From: Parachlorella kessleri
Lineage: Eukaryota > Chlorophyta > Trebouxiophyceae > Chlorellales > Chlorellaceae
DNA: 64,000 bases
Assembly: GCA_001598975.1 (NCBI GenBank)
Contig: BBXU01001149.1
Span: forward strand, 25,331-89,330
Direction: 5' to 3'
A model generated the notes under the pieces. That model worked only from the letters and a program-made list of their open reading frames with translations. It did no database searches and was not told where the DNA came from. Positions 12,801 through 23,382 of this stretch are shown here, piece by piece; the stretch's first letter is position 1, and each line of letters begins with the position of its first letter. The position numbers and the translations under genes are program-made.

Positions 12801-14913
12801 TAAAGCCACTTAGCCCTCCAAGCCACACAAGCCCTACACAGACCTGCACGCACCCTTACATCACCCTAAGAGCCTCCTTGGCAGCAGGCAGGAGTCCGCG
12901 CACCTGTGCTCGCACAAAGTCCTTCCTGTCCAGGCAGAGCCGCACTTGTTCCAGGATATATGCCACCTTCTCGCTCTTGGCCATCGCACCAAACGTCTCC
13001 TGTCGCAGGATAGGCGGAAGCAGAAGACAAACCCTTGTCACACAACGATGTGGAGTCCTCAGTTCAAGCAACATCCCCTGCACCCCCAAGGTGTACGCCA
13101 CCTTCTGGCTCTGGCCAACGCACCCCAATGCTCCCTGCGGACAAAGGAGAGGCCCACTCGTGGTAGTTTTTGCCTTTGCTCTTCTGCACGCCCAGCCCAC
13201 CCAGGGTCCTGCATGGCTATCAGAACCTGCATGTCTGCTACTTCAAAGAGTCAAGGTAGCGCACACTCTGTACAGCAGCCAAGGCATCCCTCTCCGCAGA
13301 GACCGACGCCTCTGCTAGGGACTATCCCAATGCTGCACTGGCATCTTCGACGGGATGGATGTCATCCACAACACTGGATAAGGAAGTTGCTTGGCCTTGC
13401 CCAGCGCCGCCAGCGCTCACACTGCCGCCTCCAGCGGCCTGTAACTGAAAGGAAGCTTACATGCAGACGCACGTCTGGCCTGCCTCCCATATCACCTCAT
13501 ATGACTCATCAGCCGACTCACCACCGGCACTTCCTGCAGGATCTCCGCCGCCTCCTGTATGTTGCCCTCCTCCTCCTTCATCTTGGCCAGCTGCTTGGTC
13601 AGGCGGGCGCGCTCAATCTCCACATAGATCTGCACAAAGATGGAAAGTGCAGGCCTAGCCTCACCTCGCGTGGCCTGGGTTGACGCATACCCTGACACAC
13701 TGGCATAAAAAGCATGGGCTCCACCAAGAGCTGACTGACAACCAAGAGGGGAAGTACATATGACTCTCACGAGATGCACTGAACCAGAAGCGAAAGTGGT
13801 CAGCCTTGTTCCACAACCATCGGGCTTTGCTGGCTTATAAAGGGTTACCAGCCACCTGGCGCCTGGCGCGCTAAAAACTGTCAGTAGGGGATTGTGTGCA
13901 AGCAAGAGCGCACCTTTCCCTCTGTCAGTGTCTGGAGCGTCTTGATGAGCTCCACCCGTGTGGCCTGGTCAGGCGTCTGGGGTATGTAGCCCATGGCCTG
14001 CCGTACCATGGACTGTACCGCCTGCTTCAGCTGGCCGCGCCGCTTGGACAGCAGCTGCACATACTCCTGCACCTGCTTCCAGTCGCGCGCCTCAAAGTAG
14101 ATCTGCAGGCATTGGCAGGCATGTGCAGCGCCACGTCAGGACATGGCACAGAGCGCAAGGGCAATCTGTGGTCTGTGCACATAAATACACGGGGTGATGT
14201 GATGTCCTTCAAACCCAGGCAGTACTCTCAAGCAGACATGCTGCATGCTTCCAGACGCACAGCACAGCACATGCAACAACGGGAGTCACAGCCGAGGGGT
14301 TCTGGTGTCAATTCCCTTGTCCACTCCCAGCATGAGTCCTCTCAGCAACCGCCGCCCCTGTCCTTGCGGTGGCATCTCAACATCGGCAATACTCCCTCCT
14401 CCCTAGGACCTCGGACGAAGGTTGAAGAATTTGCAGCTGTTGCAAATGTAGGCGCTGATAAGATGAGGCTCTTTTCAGCAGCTGAGCTTGTGCAGCACGG
14501 TATCAAGGGCATGCTTCAGGCAGTGGACGCGGTAGGAGCGGGTAGCACGCCAGCAGAGGCAACCCAGTGACATGATGAACTGCATTTGCTCAAGGCAAAA
14601 GCGTCCACCATCCAACACTTCACATAAAGCTGCGTCCCTCCCTTTGACCTGCACTCTTTTAGCAACGCACCTCCAGTATCGCTGTGCAGGCCATCTTAGT
14701 CCCCACGACATCCTCCGCCACCCGTTGCTGCTTCTCAATATTCAGCAGGCCATCGACTGCCTCCTGCGCCTTGCCCTGCTTCGCAAGCTGCCGCAGGGCG
14801 GCCACATCGCTCTCGATTTTGGCATGGTCAATCTCTTGGGCCTTGCCTTGCAGCTCTGCTGCCTGATTGTCGGTCTCCATCTTAACATCTTCTGCGTCTA
14901 AAGGTGCCTCCAT
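9827..14913 (-). CDS. PSMD12: 26S proteasome regulatory subunit RPN5 (PSMD12)
   Basis: RPN5 is a PCI-domain scaffold of the 19S lid. Eleven exons (14671-14913, 13914-14102, 13522-13629, 12904-12999, 12496-12603, 12060-12212, 11309-11452, 10880-11022, 10506-10566, 10207-10283, 9827-9959) give 484 residues, close to the usual 440-460. Conserved blocks in order: [96 protein letters not shown], then [11 protein letters not shown] and [10 protein letters not shown] at the end (PCI and C-terminal helix). All introns are GT-AG. Introns around exons 4 and 6 contain degenerate copies of the exon ends. A short divergent upstream region is shared with QCR6. Confidence 0.96.
11738..12090 (-). repeat. Four tandem copies of an exon end plus 5' splice site (RPN5 exon 6)
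   Basis: The end of exon 6 and its donor (GGCCGCTGGAAGGAG|GTGGG) at about 12058-12088 recur degenerately at about 11962-11995, 11848-11873 and 11738-11770. Spacing is roughly 94, 108 and 114 bp, all inside the downstream intron. Only the first copy belongs to the intact reading frame. Confidence 0.85.
12152..12410 (-). repeat. Duplicated acceptor and exon start (RPN5 exon 6)
   Basis: A 70-bp segment at 12152-12221 (exon 6 start plus acceptor) is repeated at 12256-12325 with two visible differences. A third, much more diverged copy lies at about 12361-12410. The extra copies are in the upstream intron and encode [24 protein letters not shown] peptides that do not continue. Confidence 0.9.
13070..13137 (-). 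repeat. Degenerate copy of the RPN5 exon 4 start
   Basis: This segment reads [17 protein letters not shown], a diverged duplicate of the real exon 4 start [17 protein letters not shown] at 12945-12999. It lies in the upstream intron and is not part of the frame. Confidence 0.7.
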
Positions 14914-15274
14914 CTTTTTTTCTCTGCTCTGCGCAGCTGATCAAGGAACGGGGCAACTTGCAGAAAATGATGGGCTGATCAGTTGTTGTCACCAAAGCTC
15001 TAGTATGTCAACCACTTCAATAATGCAGTGATGGTTGCCATAATACATCGTATTGCTCTTGGCGAGGAGTTTTCCCGGGAACCACCAGGCCAAGCATGCA
15101 CAGCACCACCTGGCCTCCCACTTCTTGGGGTAAAAGCCCCAACGCAACATCCAAAGCTCCAGCCAGGCCTGATATTGCTGCTAGGTTTGGGTCCCAGCGC
15201 AAGAGCGAAGGGTGTGGCTTGCCAGAGGGGGCTGCAGACCCCGACCTCGCGGAGCTTTAGCCTAGGGAGCAGCT
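14914..15274. promoter_or_regulatory. Divergent upstream region, RPN5 / QCR6
   Basis: The start codons of RPN5 (minus) and QCR6 (plus) lie 361 bp apart, so both promoters and 5' UTRs must fall here. I recognise no specific elements. Confidence 0.5.
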
Positions 15275-16006
15275 ATGAGTGACGAAGTGGTCAACCCCAC
15301 TATTGAGGCTGAGGAGGAGTGCAAGTGAGTGCGCTCGCTAGCCGCTGCCTCATGACAACGATGGAAGCAGCATTACCCTGGTGTATCGCCAGCCAACACA
15401 ACTGGGCTTGGTATACTGCTGCAGGCCTAAATGCATTCGGCACTGGATTGAGTACCAGGTAAGGGGGTTCCCTTTGTGCCTTTCTTATGGCCCCAAGCTG
15501 AGCAGTTTGGGGCTTAACGCCCGGTGCTTTTGTGTGGTCCTTTGCTGGCTACTTTTGCATTTTGCACATCAACTGTGTGCACCGCCTCGACGAGCAGCTT
15601 GCCCGACATCCGCCGGCTTGTGGGACTGCAGGAGTGCGCCAAGCGTATTGAGAGTGATGCCACAGGCGAGGCTCACTGTACCGGGCAGGTGAGATACGTG
15701 TGTTGCAGGCTGGCGTCGTTGGTCAGTTGGGCAGACCCTCTTCAGGCAAAGCATGAAGGAAAGTTAGGATGACGAGCCGCAGTCCTGGCCATGACGTATA
15801 TGTGCAGCTGCATACAAGCTGAGGCGTTCAGATGGCAAGTTGCCTGCCTGTTGATGCTACGTGAGAGCCACAATGCCAGTGAGATGGTTGGGACAGGCAT
15901 AGTGGCCAGCCTAACCCTCCTGCTCCCCCTTGGCCTGCAGTTTTTTGACTACTGGCACTGCATAGACAAGTGTGCGGCCCCCAAGGTCTTCTCCAAGCTC
16001 AAGTGA
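15275..16006 (+). CDS. UQCRH: Ubiquinol-cytochrome c reductase hinge protein (QCR6)
   Basis: QCR6 is the small acidic subunit of mitochondrial complex III near cytochrome c1. Four exons (15275-15324, 15425-15458, 15632-15688, 15941-16006) encode 68 residues, typical of the mature family. The product has an acidic N-terminus (TIEAEEEC) followed by KPKCIRHWIEYQECAKRI, HCTGQ and FFDYWHCIDKCAAPKVFSKL. The paired Cys pattern of the family is intact. All introns are GT-AG and phases 2-0-0 join cleanly. Each exon is too short to stand out alone, so the gene is only visible by joining. Confidence 0.95.
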
Positions 16007-17550
16007 GCCGCGCAGCTGGTTTGCTGTGGAAGGCCGCGTCTTGATGGAGCTGCGTCTGCAGCACTCCTTGCTTCGTAATGTGGGCAGTTGTTGAAGCCGG
16101 CACGTGAGCTGAAGAAGTGCCTGGCGGGGTGCCAGTTGTGGACGGGATGCTCGCCTGAGCCCCCGGAGGCGCCGGTGTGACAGCACAGCTTGTTCCCAAG
16201 GCTGGCAGCTGATAGTTGCATATCCAACAAGGCCCTGAGGGCATTTGAATGAGATGTTGGCAGCTTACCCAGTCTTCTGAATCCTATGGGCGAATTGTTA
16301 TGGTAATAATGTCGGTTTTGCGAGTCCGGAGTCAAGAAAACCCAAGGGATCCACAAGGGAGTTGTGTATTTCGAAAGCACATAACTAAAGTTGATTACAC
16401 TGGCCTTTCAGGCAGACCTCGTGAGAAGATCCCAGGGCAGGAATCACATCACGTGATCATCCTAGGAGGGCACACGCACCGGATGGCCCCAGGGACAGGC
16501 ATTCTATCCACATGCGTGGGGCTGTGCTAAGCATAGAGATTGCATAGAGAAGGAGCAAGACGAAATTTGGGAATGAAATTTGCAAGATTATGACTTCAAG
16601 GGAGGCCTAGCAGGGCAAAGAGGCGGGCATCTCAGCCAGCACCAGGGCAGCGCCGCTCAAATCAACCAAGGGGGCACCGTTGGACAGGCCGGCCCGAAAC
16701 CAATATGGCACTCCATTTTGCCAGATTAGAAACACACAGGAACACACAGGAACACGAACATTTCAAGCAGGAATGTGCGGGGCTGGGACGTCACCTGCCA
16801 ATGTGGCAGGCTGCATAAGCAAGTAAAACAAGGCCGGGCATACATGGCTACAAAGTCCTGGCAAAAGAGATACAAGAAACCGAGGGAGCGGGGCCGTGGC
16901 ACTGGCTTGGCATTAGAGACCCCATGTTTGCCTGCACTATCGCCTACAGCGGAACGAGAAGACGCGTCTACCCTGCTGTTTGCAGCAGTCACTCGCACAG
17001 CAAAAGGTTTTGGTTTTGTTCAGTTTAGGCACCACCTTCCTGACCTCCTCCTGCCTGCCTAAGCCTAGCTTTAGCTCGGTTTGGAGACATCTATGGGCTT
17101 AAACACTTCATGACAGTCCACGGCTATGCCCTACCTGCTCGCTCTATATGCCACAGCAGACAACAACCTACCCGACTCCTCTAGAGGAAGTGTTAAGTAA
17201 GCAAGCAAGATTGGTAGTTCGAGGTTACTTGTACCCCCCGCTCTGGCAGTGGGCACAACATCGCAGGCCTACTGACTGGCTGGCAGCTGCCTACTCCTTG
17301 CTCTGCAGTGATGAAAGGGACAAGGTTAGCGTCAAGGTCCGTTCAAGGCCATATGGGTTGCCTGCTATTCTATCGTCAGGTAAGGTGACGCAGCTCTCCG
17401 ACATATGGTGAGCTGTTCTACAGTCCCCTCAGCAGCACCTCAGTGAGGCTTGTGGTATGGCAAATGATTCAGCATTCCATCGGCTGACAAGTCATAATGG
17501 CAGCAATAGCAGCATGGACAGCCCAACTAAACCCACAAGGACAACCACAG
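16007..17550. other. Convergent intergenic region, QCR6 / MTFP1
   Basis: About 1.5 kb between two converging genes, holding both 3' UTRs. Open frames here are short, lack splice-consistent extensions and match nothing I know. No RNA gene is evident. Confidence 0.5.
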
Positions 17551-18954
17551 TCAAACGCCGTCAGCTCCAGCACACGGCCTCACCGAGTGCAGGCCCAGGT
17601 GGGGGCGCAGGTGCCTGTCCATCCAGCTGTTCACCGCCTCGTCAATGTGTGGCACTGCCAGAGGTATAAGAGCTAGGCCGACAGCGCTGGGGCCAATGGT
17701 GCGCACGCGCGGCGGCAGGCGCTGGAAGCGCGACAGCAGCTTGTCGGTGCCCCACACCGCCCTGCAAGATGGGGTCCGGGGCAGCAAACTGTCCCGCTCT
17801 CGGGCCCGCTAACGACCTACTGTCGGCCCTATAGGACCCGCTTGAGACAACTGGGGCTGATCAAGGCCTTGCCAGCGCGCCAGCTGCCTGGCTTGGGCTG
17901 GGGCCCTGAAGGGCTCGTCTGGACAGCTGGCATATTCAGCTGCATGCAGGAGGGATGCGGGGAGAGTCACCCGCACCTGTTAATCATCACCGCTGGGACC
18001 GCCAGGGAAGCGGTGCCATGGAACACTGCGGAGTCCAGCACTGCCGCAGCCACAGGCACTGTGGTACTATGCTGCTCCCGCACACTCCCAGCTAGGTGGT
18101 GTCTAGAGGCGGCTTGCGCTAAACACACCGCGTCCGCACAAGCGTCCACTACTGTCCGTGCAGACTCGCGCAGCGCGCTGGCTGGCAGCTGCTGTGGTCC
18201 AGACGGCTGTGCGGCGTCAGCGGTTGCAGCGGCGGGGACAGGGAGCGTGCGTAGGTATGCCTTGCGGCCCTTGTCAGCCGTGTCTGCCAGGCCGTAAGCG
18301 GCCACAATGCCGTAGCTGCAGGTGGGCATTAAGAGGTGAAGGGTTAGGGAAGAGGACCCAACAAGAAGTGGTTCAGGCCACTGAACATATGTTTGCCACA
18401 GGGTGGGTCCTAGTACTGTAACTTAGGGAAACGGGCCGTTCATCGGGGTCAGTGACCCATTCAACTACGTGGAAAGGTGATCACGGCTGTACAAATGTCT
18501 ATCAGCACACAGAGGGGAGTCAAACGAGGGCAGGACTCTGCGCAGGATGGGCTACTTGCCAGCCTTGTAAGATTCCAAAACGCGCACCTGATGAGGTAGA
18601 GACGCCTGGTAATGAAGTGCTTTAAGCTCTCCCCCAGGTCACTGCAGCAGCGCAGAGGCCGTGTGAGGCCTGATGGCCGGCCTTCTAACAGCAACAGTAC
18701 CTAGCCGAGGTCGCTTGCCTGGTAAAGGCTGTGTAGCGCAGCGGCGTATCCCTGAAGATATCTTTTGGGGCGACAGTCTCCTTCGGGATCTTAGCGTCCA
18801 TCGGGGCCGCCTGGGTTCCCTCCGCGGCGTCACTAGATTGAACCAACACAAGTGCACTAGCGTTCAGGGCGGCTAAGCTGAAGGGGAAAGCACTGCTATT
18901 CAAAAGCCTATAGACTGACATTGTGCACTCCCTGGGAGGGGCCCTTGCTGACAT
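17551..18954 (-). CDS. MTFP1: Mitochondrial fission process protein 1 (MTFP1/MTP18-like)
   Basis: MTFP1 is an inner-mitochondrial-membrane protein that promotes fission. Four exons (18719-18954, 18588-18641, 17977-18315, 17551-17761) give 279 residues against about 166 in animals. Conserved blocks: DIFRDTPLRY, DLGESLKHF, SYGIVAAYGLADTADKGRKA, SARTVVDACAD, FHGTASLAVPAVMINR, and RTIGPSAVGLALIPLAVPHI with DEAVNSWMDRHLRP at the end. The extra length is an N-terminal extension and Ala/Pro-rich insertions in exon 3. Intron 1 uses a GC donor (ACCAG|GCAAGC). The start at 18954 is the most upstream ATG; one at 18921 is also possible. Confidence 0.9.
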
Positions 18955-19136
18955 TTTCGAGGCACTGGCGCGTCTTATAGGGGCGCAGACGTGGCAGGGA
19001 TGGCGCGGGGGGGCAGAACAGCCAGTCTGTCCGGTCCGACTGGAATAGATTCACACCACCAAATAATTGTGGGTTGTAGCGCTGGGCGCTTACAGGGCTT
19101 CAATAGCGGTGCTGATCGACGTCTGTCTCAGTCATC
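18955..19136. promoter_or_regulatory. Compact bidirectional promoter, MTFP1 / NIP30
   Basis: Only 182 bp separate the start codons of two divergent genes, so transcription of both must start from this segment. No TATA box or known motif is obvious. Confidence 0.55.
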
Positions 19137-21131
19137 ATGGACAGGCGCCCGGTGGAGCTGGTCCGCGTGGAAAGGTGACTAGATAACGTTATGCAGGACC
19201 CCTCCCCTGCTGTCACGGGTGCCGGTTGTGCATTGTGTAGAATGCAGCGGTTGCACATGTCATGAAGGGATACTTGCAAGTGGTGCACTGAGATAGCGGC
19301 AAGTATGCTTGGTGGGCACTGACACAGTGTCAGTTGGGGTCGCCCTGGGCCAACAACCTTACGCACCAGATGGCTGAGGGGCTTCGTGCATACACTTCAG
19401 CCGCGCTCCCTGGATAACTTGCCGCACAGTACAGAACCACCGCGAAGGCAAACTCAGTACCAAATACTTCAAATACAGCCAGCAGGATCCAGCAGGCTAG
19501 CCAAAGCACATGCATCCCTGCCGCTGCATTGCAGGGAAGAGCAGTACTTTGACCGCGAGGAGGTCCTAGGCCGTGATGCAACCTCAGTGTTCCCTACAGA
19601 GGCCAAGAAAGCAGCAACACTTGACCCCGAGGCGCTCAAAGCTGCCATCGGTGGGGATCGCAAGTTCATTTCTGCCAGTGAGGTACGCAGCCAGGTGGGA
19701 ACTGACAGTGGGTCTCTGCCCTCTCCTCGGCTGCGGGTCGCAGCTAATGTTAGGCGTCATGCCTGGACAGTCTTATAGTTCTGTGGCAGTCCTTGCTGGG
19801 TTACAGCTTGAAGAGTTCAAGACGGAGCGTATGCTACAGGAGTTGGGCCTGCCCTGCTGCGGGTCATAGCCTGTGGTAAGGTTTGGAAGCGCCTAAGAGC
19901 CCTTGGCAAGCCGTGCTGGGTTGCAGCTAGAGGAGATCAAAGCCAGGCGGGGGCTGACAGTAGAGGATGGCACCCTGGCCCCCTCCAAGCCACTGGCGGA
20001 GGTGCTGAGGGAGGCCAAGGAGGCAAAGGAGCAGGCCTTCCAGGACATGTGGAAGCAGATGAAGCAGGTGTGGAAACTGTGGTGGCAAGCCTGCTTACCG
20101 CCAAGGACTGGAAGAGCAGCATGCGTGCAAGCCTACCCATGCGATTTAGGTGAAGCGAATTGACGTCAGAGCATTATGTGTGCCTCAAGAGTGGCTGGGT
20201 AACGCGCAACCGAAAGTGTGAGAAGGATGAGCTGGCATGACTTGGAAATGCCGCAGTCCTTAATGAACCTGTGTGCTGCTAGCAGGGCAAGAACAGGCCG
20301 CTCGATGAGGATGAGCTTGAGTTCCTTGACAGCGTAGCCGATGCAGCAGCAGAGCAGGAGCGAGCAGTGCGGCAGCAGGAAGAGGAGGCTCTAGCAGCAT
20401 TCCAGGAGGTAAGCTGGGCCTTGTGCGCAGCTTTCCTTTGCTCAGGGAGGCATGCCAATGCTATGGGCTGGACATCGCGGGTCACCTTGGGAGTCAATTC
20501 TGTCAAGGGTACCGTGAGGCAGTGGCACTGCCTTCTCTGCCACCCCCATAGCTTCATGGACATCCATGCGCAGCTTCGCTTGTCCAGGGGCTGGCATTGT
20601 GACTTGAAGGATGGCTTTCAGCTGATTGCGCATGTCGTTGATGCATATGTGCAGGCCCTCCGGGAGAGGGAGGAAGCCAAGCAAGCTGAGGAGGCTGCTA
20701 AGCAGCACCCTGCAGCAGCGGTGGCCCACAAGCCGCAGCATCAGAAGCGGCCGCTGCCGCCTGTCAAGCCCAAAGCCAAGCCCCTGGTGGTGGTGAGGCG
20801 GAGTGGCAGCAGCGGCAAAGAGAGGGCGGAGACAACAGCAGCATGCCCAGCGGGCAGCAGAGCTGGTCAGCAACAACTGAGAGGGAGTGGTGAAGGGGAG
20901 CCTGGAGGTGCTAATGCAGGACCTACCGAGGGGCCTCCTGGCAAGCGGCAGCGAGCAGAGGAGGCGGGGCAGGATGCAGTGCAGTTTGCAGGGAAGAAAG
21001 ATGGCCAGGGGCAGCAAAAGGAGCAACAGAGGCCTAGCGCTGGTGGGGCATTTGAAGAAGCGGATGTTGGGCTGCCGGGGTTATTAGGCGGCTATGGCAG
21101 CGGCAGCGGCAGCGATGACAGTGATACATGA
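19137..21131 (+). CDS. PSME3IP1: NIP30/FAM192A-domain protein (PSME3IP1-like)
   Basis: The animal homologue binds the nuclear PA28-gamma proteasome activator. Five exons (19137-19174, 19535-19682, 19927-20067, 20286-20408, 20655-21131) give 308 residues. The NIP30 pattern is seen as KFISASELEEIKARRG, PLAEVLREAKEAKEQAFQDM and NRPLDEDELEFLDSVADAAA, then a charged coiled coil (ALREREEAKQAEEAAKQ). A low-complexity basic middle and the acidic Ser tail GLLGGYGSGSGSDDSDT close the protein. The exon 5 acceptor is inferred from coiled-coil continuity and phase. A degenerate copy of the exon 3 start lies in intron 2 at 19795-19830. Confidence 0.85.
19795..19830 (+). repeat. Degenerate copy of NIP30 exon 3 acceptor and start
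   Basis: GCTGGGTTACAGCTTGAAGA resembles the real junction at 19915-19950 (GCTGGGTTGCAGCTAGAGGA). The copy would read LEEFKTERM and then hits stops, so it is not a usable exon start. Confidence 0.75.
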
Positions 21132-21384
21132 GAGATTGACTCTGTGTGGACTGCCCTGTGCCAGGATGTTACCTAGCTGAGTAACAGCAGTGTTTATACC
21201 GGCCAAATTCTCCTGGTGTGTTTACATGGCAGCAAAGGATATGACTGCCGTAGTGACACATACATGACATGAGCACGACGGTGTGAGCACAAGTTGCCTG
21301 TCAACTGAAACAAACTATCAGAAATGCGCGGGGTAAGTGAGTTCTGAAGATCGTGGAGTCCGCAGCAAGTTTAAGAGTAACCGC
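21132..21384. other. Convergent intergenic region
   Basis: Short 3'-to-3' spacer between NIP30 and orphan gene A. No element recognised. Confidence 0.5.
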
Positions 21385-22507
21385 CTAAGCTACAGCCTTG
21401 ATATCAATCATCTGCACCTTTCCAGCCTTGATAGTGGCTTCTGTAGGAACCATGTTGGCACCTGCAGCGTGGGAGCCAGCTGTCCATTGCTACTGCACAA
21501 ATCAGCCAAATCTGCCTGCTTTTTGACGCAGCTGGCACCCGCCACACTGCTGTCTGACCCCTTCCTGTCACGTGCATTCTCATTCCAACTCAGCCTCTTC
21601 AGTCGGAAAGCAGCATTTCAAGATGAGAGAAGGAAATTCAACGGACCAAACCCACCTGGACATTCACAGTCCTTCCTCCAGCCCAGGGACACGCAGCTCA
21701 ATATGTTCCAGATGCAGCACAGGATGCCCCCTGCCAGGGCGCAGTTGGCGGCGTGAAGAGTCTCCGAGGCCTCCTTCGTCCCGGCAATGTTACTAGAAGA
21801 GGTAACCTTGTAGTGAAGGTCAAGGAAGTTCTGCAAAGGCAGTCCCCGCACTTGATGTTTAGCTCTTTCCTTCCACACACCTGCTTCAGACTCTTGGCGC
21901 AAAAGAGTTGGTGCTGTAGCACGAATGACTTGCCTTACTGGCGTTCATGAGAAGTATGGTGATAGTTGCAAGCAGTGCCAGTGCACTGTCCTTGAAGTAG
22001 GATGGCAGTAGGCAATAGCCGCCCACACGACTGCAGCAAACTGGAAAACGACAAGGAACCAGTACCCTGCATGGCAGTCTAGGCCAGTGGCACCATTCTC
22101 TGCCCACAGGCGTTTCTCTACAGAAAAGCTGCTGCTCGACCAGGAACTTACAACTGTAGGCTCTGGAGCAGGCTGAAAAGTAGATCATGCCGCTAGCCGG
22201 CATAAGCTCCTGTCTGTCGGCAGGAGTGGTATCTGAATAGCAGCATAACGGTAGACTGGAGCTGAGGTGGAGCCGTCGATTGGAAGCGCACAACACCGGG
22301 CAGTTGTAGCCTGAACTTACAGTGGCGGCAGCTGCTTGTCAGCGCCCCTACACCAGCTATCAGCGCCCAAGCCCAGCTCAACAGTGCCAGCGACAGGAGC
22401 AGCACAGTGCTGTGCACGCAGAGCCACTTGCAGCAAGTGGCTCTCGCCTTCGTGAGGGATGTTTTCCTCTTCTCCCACCAGCTGGGCTTGTCGTCCGCTT
22501 CTGCCAT
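21385..22507 (-). pseudogene. Orphan four-helix membrane protein A, frameshifted copy
   Basis: Exons 22321-22507, 22152-22232, 21934-22066, 21656-21830 and 21385-21461 mirror those of gene B next door, with the same phases. The translation has four hydrophobic segments (STVLLLSLALLSWAWALIAG, WYWFLVVFQFAAVVWAAIAY, ALALLATITILLM, AGGILCCIWNILSCVSLGW), a tetraspan/MARVEL-like topology. I do not recognise the family. Exon 3 is 133 nt against 134 nt in gene B, and the frame breaks just before KDSALALL near 21990, so the copy is truncated unless this is a sequence error. Its intron 3 donor is GC (AAG|GCAAGT) where B has GT. Exons 4 and 5 remain open in the shifted frame. Confidence 0.75.
21525..21590 (+). 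repeat. Dispersed ~60-bp repeat, copy 2
   Basis: Contains GCAGCTGGCACCCGCCACAC and the core CTGCTGTCTGACCCCTTCCT with a CACGTGCATT tail. It lies in intron 4 of orphan gene A, on the strand opposite to the gene. Confidence 0.85.
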
Positions 22508-23382
22508 CCTTGAGGCTTGAAGTTTGAAGCAGTTCAGGCCTGACGTGAGGTTTTCAAGCTGCTTTCAGCACAATACGAAAACTGCTAGCTAGAAAGCCGT
22601 GCAAATCACTCGCTGGACGGTGGCGTGCAGCTCCGAAGCCTACTGCCGGGCAAGATGGACGTCAACCGCGAATCAAAGGTGCTGCATGTGCTGTGCAAGA
22701 GTAAGGCAGGAATGCAGTTTGCCTCCTGGGCGCTTAGCACCCCGCCAGCGCCTTGTGATCAAAGGAAAACCCAAATCGTGCTCTGCTTGGTGCCAGGGCG
22801 ATGCTAACGAGACTAACTGCTCAACAAACTAGATTCAAGAGATCAAGGCAGCAAGACGACGGGTCATGTCTGCGACGGACAGTGATGGGCGAAGCAGTCA
22901 TTGGAAGAGCTCAGGGAAGCACCACGCTAGAGCTGAAGGAGCTGCTGTCAGCACCCTGAGCAAGACTGACTCTGTTGTAGTACAGGCCTACACCACTAGG
23001 CATGTGCCTCCAGTACTGCGGTGACTACAGCTTGCCATGGTGATACTTAGTTCCAGTATGATGAGAAAGAGCAGCCTGCTTGAACATCTACCCTCGCTTA
23101 CGCTAGCAATTACCTTGGTGCAGAGCAAGCTAAAAGGCTGCATAGTAATGGCTGTGTCAGTCCCATCTAGTCTGTCAGCCAAAGCTAGCATTGATGCCAG
23201 GGTTACTACGAAATATCAAGTACAAGAAGTTACTATCAACACCAGCAGCCGCACAAGTCAGCTGCAGTGTTTGGCCTGCCAGGTCAGTAAGGTGCACCCT
23301 GGCTTACTATAGTCATATGGTGGAGCACAGATCCCATGAGCCGCCACAGACAGATCGCATGCGCCTCATCCCTCCACGCAGA
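22508..23382. other. Spacer between tandem orphan genes A and B
   Basis: Contains the upstream region of A and the 3' region of B. I see no third family member and no convincing exon. Confidence 0.5.

Noticed and set aside
16775..17062. Possible RNA-binding protein exon (GFGFVQF)
   Set aside because: The RNP1-like string is isolated, the rest of the frame has no RRM features and no splice partners were found.
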